This document shows positions 5,168 through 6,973 of a DNA stretch of 6,973 bases, in pieces (positions within the stretch are counted from its first letter, which is position 1; every line of letters starts with the position of its first letter). This DNA comes from an uncultured Spirochaetaceae bacterium. GTDB taxonomy: Bacteria; Spirochaetota; Spirochaetia; Sphaerochaetales; Sphaerochaetaceae. The position numbers and the translations under genes were made by a program. Where the stretch lies: the NCBI GenBank assembly GCA_944389985.1, contig CALXON010000150.1, positions 1 through 6,973 of the forward strand. Reading direction: 5' to 3'. The notes beneath the pieces were generated by a model. It was not told the origin of the DNA and did not search any database. It saw only the letters and a program-made list of their open reading frames with translations.

Positions 5168-6424
5168 ATGGATTTTGACATATTCGATATCGAGGATGCT
5201 GCAGCAGCAGAACAGTCGGCGCCGACGATTATCAAGGTAGTCGGAGTGGGTGGTGGCGGTGGAAACGCTGTCAACCGCATGATTGCATCAGGCTTGAAGA
5301 AGGTCTCCTTTGTCGCGCTCAATACCGATGTGCAGGCCCTTCAGCGCTCAAATGCCCAGACGAGAATCGCGATCGGCAAGGAGCTGACCGGTGGTCTCGG
5401 AGCAGGTGGTGTTCCGGAAATCGGAGAGAAGGCTGCTATCGAGTCCAAGGATGACATCCGTGCGGAGCTCGAGAATGCTGACATGGTCTTCATCACCGCA
5501 GGTATGGGTGGTGGAACGGGAACGGGAGCCGCAGCGGTCGTCGCTGAGATCGCGAAGTCTGTCGGAGCGCTCACGGTAGCTGTCGTCACTACACCTTTCG
5601 CATTCGAAGGTAAGAAGAAGCTTGTGCTCGCACAGCAGGGAATCGACAGGCTCCGCAAGCAGGTCGACACTCTCATCCTCATTCCGAACCAGCACCTTCT
5701 GAAGGTCGTCGAGAACAACACTCCGATCAAGCAGGCTTTCCTCATAGCCGACAGTGCTCTTCTGCAGTCTGTCCAGGGTATCTCTGACCTCATCACCGAG
5801 CCTGGTGAGATCAACATAGATTTTGCTGATGTTAAGACTATCATGAAGGGCAAGGGAGACGCTCTTATCGGTCTCGGATTCGGAGAGGGAGCAAACAGGG
5901 CTGTGGATGCAGCAAGGCTTGCCATCAGCAATCCTCTTCTGGAGAATGCCAGCATAGAGGGTGCGAAGTCTGTTCTCGTCAATCTTGCGGGTGGCGACAA
6001 CCTCACACTTCAGGAGTATCAGGATGTCGTTGAGCTCATCACCGCGAACTGCGCTGAGGATGCCCTCATAATCGCTGGACAGAGCTACAATCAGGCACTC
6101 GGAGACAGGATCAAGGTCACTGTCGTCGCGACAGGTTTCGAGATGAAGCCTGAGGTCCGCACCGAGTTCAATCCTGAGACCGAGGTCTTCAGGAGAAAGC
6201 CTGAGGAAGAGGTGAGAAAGGTTCAGGAGCCCGAAGCTAAGGCAGAGGAGGAAGTTGTCAAGCCTCAGCCGCAGCCTGAGAAGCAGAGCGCAGATCCTGC
6301 AGCCATCACCGTCAACAGATGGCAGGACCTCCAGCAGCAGCTTGGAAAGAGATCACAGTCATCGAATGACTATTCGATTCCTGCTGTTCTGAGATACTCA
6401 CGTCACGACGATGATGAGAGATGA
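5168..6424 (+). CDS. ftsZ: Cell division GTPase FtsZ
   Basis: FtsZ is the tubulin homologue that forms the cytokinetic ring. At 418 residues it is complete. Motifs: KVVGVGGGGGNAVNRMI (23-39), ALNTDVQAL (50-58), the tubulin signature AGMGGGTGTG (111-120), TTPFAFEGKK (141-150), the catalytic T7 loop EINIDFADV with N216, D218 and D221, and GFGEGANRA (237-245). The GTPase core ends near residue 325. A charged, proline- and glutamate-rich linker follows (about 333-399), then the conserved C-terminal peptide DYSIPAVLRYSR (401-412), which binds FtsA, and a short acidic tail DDDER. The short N-terminal extension before the core is acidic and alanine-rich. GAGGAG (5157-5162), overlapping the ftsA stop, lies 5 nt before the ATG and supports the start. 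The 3' end overlaps the Xer gene. Confidence 0.99.
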   Translation: MDFDIFDIEDAAAAEQSAPTIIKVVGVGGGGGNAVNRMIASGLKKVSFVALNTDVQALQRSNAQTRIAIGKELTGGLGAGGVPEIGEKAAIESKDDIRAELENADMVFITAGMGGGTGTGAAAVVAEIAKSVGALTVAVVTTPFAFEGKKKLVLAQQGIDRLRKQVDTLILIPNQHLLKVVENNTPIKQAFLIADSALLQSVQGISDLITEPGEINIDFADVKTIMKGKGDALIGLGFGEGANRAVDAARLAISNPLLENASIEGAKSVLVNLAGGDNLTLQEYQDVVELITANCAEDALIIAGQSYNQALGDRIKVTVVATGFEMKPEVRTEFNPETEVFRRKPEEEVRKVQEPEAKAEEEVVKPQPQPEKQSADPAAITVNRWQDLQQQLGKRSQSSNDYSIPAVLRYSRHDDDER

Positions 6425-6973
6425 TCAGGAAAGACTCCTGAAGGGGTTTTCCGATTATATTATCTTTGAAAGACGCCTCTCGGAAAAAACCCGGGAGGTA
6501 TATTCATCTGAGACAGCTCGCTATCTCTCATATCTCGAGAGCCATGACAAGGATCTCTTCTCAACGACTCCCGATGACATCGAGAGGTATCTAATAGAGA
6601 GAAGGAGAAATGACGGAATTGAGGAGAGGACTGAAGGCCGTGTCCTGTCATCTCTCCGCTCCTTCTACATGTACCTCATATCAAGAGACAATCTCCGTGA
6701 TAACCCCGCCGATCTTGTCGAGAAACCCAGAGAGGGAACGCACCTTCCCCGTGTGATCAGCGAGGAGGAGGCTGACAGGCTTCTCTCATCATTTCCCTCT
6801 GACGATCCTCTCTCTGTCAGGGACTACACGATCTTCGAGCTTATCTATTACTCAGGCATGAGGATATCCGAGGCGGTGACTCTCGATGTCTCGCCATTCC
6901 ATCCTGATGAGGGCACCATCGCAGTGATCGGAAAGAGGGGCAAGGAGAGACTCGTCTTCATCGGGGAGATAGC
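6411..6973 (+). CDS. XerC/XerD-type tyrosine recombinase (partial, runs off the right edge)
   Basis: An open frame starts at ATG 6411 (or the adjacent ATG 6414), overlaps the ftsZ end by 14 nt (or 11) and continues past the window; 187 residues are visible. Residues 7-100 form a core-binding (SAM-like) domain with the typical pattern FxxYIIFERRLSEKTREVY...LRSFYMYLI...NPADLVEKP. The catalytic domain begins near HLPRVISEEEADRLL (111-125). It contains the first catalytic arginine in YYSGMRISEAVTL (R151) and the strand IGKRGKERLVFIG, with the catalytic lysine at K175. The 24-residue R-to-K spacing equals that of E. coli XerD (R148, K172). The rest of the active site lies outside. Xer recombinases resolve chromosome dimers at division, which suits the coupling to ftsZ; an integrase is less likely given the operon context. 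XerC and XerD cannot be told apart here. The preceding stop in frame is at 6390, and no ribosome site is evident. Confidence 0.92.
   Translation, partial: MMRDDQERLLKGFSDYIIFERRLSEKTREVYSSETARYLSYLESHDKDLFSTTPDDIERYLIERRRNDGIEERTEGRVLSSLRSFYMYLISRDNLRDNPADLVEKPREGTHLPRVISEEEADRLLSSFPSDDPLSVRDYTIFELIYYSGMRISEAVTLDVSPFHPDEGTIAVIGKRGKERLVFIGEI

Noticed and set aside
5341..6006. 221-codon open frame on the minus strand
   Set aside because: It lies wholly inside ftsZ, its product is rich in R, S, P and A as antisense frames of such genes are, and no family motif is visible.
6421..6441. ATG 6421 as the start of the gene after ftsZ
   Set aside because: This frame reaches a stop codon after six codons; the Xer frame is the one opened by ATG 6411.

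Overview
The window is a short division and cell wall (dcw) cluster, all on the + strand: mraZ, rsmH (mraW), an ftsL-like gene, ftsW, ftsQ/divIB, ftsA, ftsZ and the start of a xerC/xerD-type recombinase that runs off the right edge. The gene order ftsL-ftsW-ftsQ-ftsA-ftsZ, with a Xer recombinase just beyond, most resembles spirochaetes (compare the mraW...ftsW-ftsQ-ftsA-ftsZ order in Treponema and Borrelia, recalled from memory). The missing wall-synthesis genes and an altered FtsW point towards a Sphaerochaeta-like lineage, which is reported to lack penicillin-binding proteins. The assignment to spirochaetes is an inference, and the genus is uncertain.

Layout. Positions 1-141 hold the leader-distal end of a CRISPR array with type II-like repeats: the tail of one repeat, one full 35-nt repeat, two spacers of about 30 nt and a last repeat that decays in its 3' half. 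An AT-rich gap follows, with an intrinsic terminator at 237-264 that probably ends the array transcript. At 316-380 lie a candidate promoter and 10-bp-phased GTGG boxes that look like the MraZ operator. From 392 onward the genes are nearly continuous; the largest gap is 23 bp (before ftsW), and four junctions overlap. This suggests one operon with translational coupling. The only stretch over 300 bases without a gene is 1-391, and it holds the items just listed.

Function. MraZ is the DNA-binding regulator of the cluster and RsmH methylates 16S rRNA. FtsZ forms the division ring, FtsA tethers it to the membrane, and FtsQ and FtsL are bitopic scaffold proteins. FtsW would normally polymerise septal glycan. 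Xer resolves chromosome dimers at division.

The most notable point is FtsW. The SEDS fold is recognisable, but the motifs around the catalytic centre are replaced, including the aspartate in the HTDFIFA motif. The cluster also lacks ftsI, murE, murF, mraY, murD, murG and murC. Together this suggests division machinery kept as a scaffold while local septal peptidoglycan synthesis genes were lost or moved.
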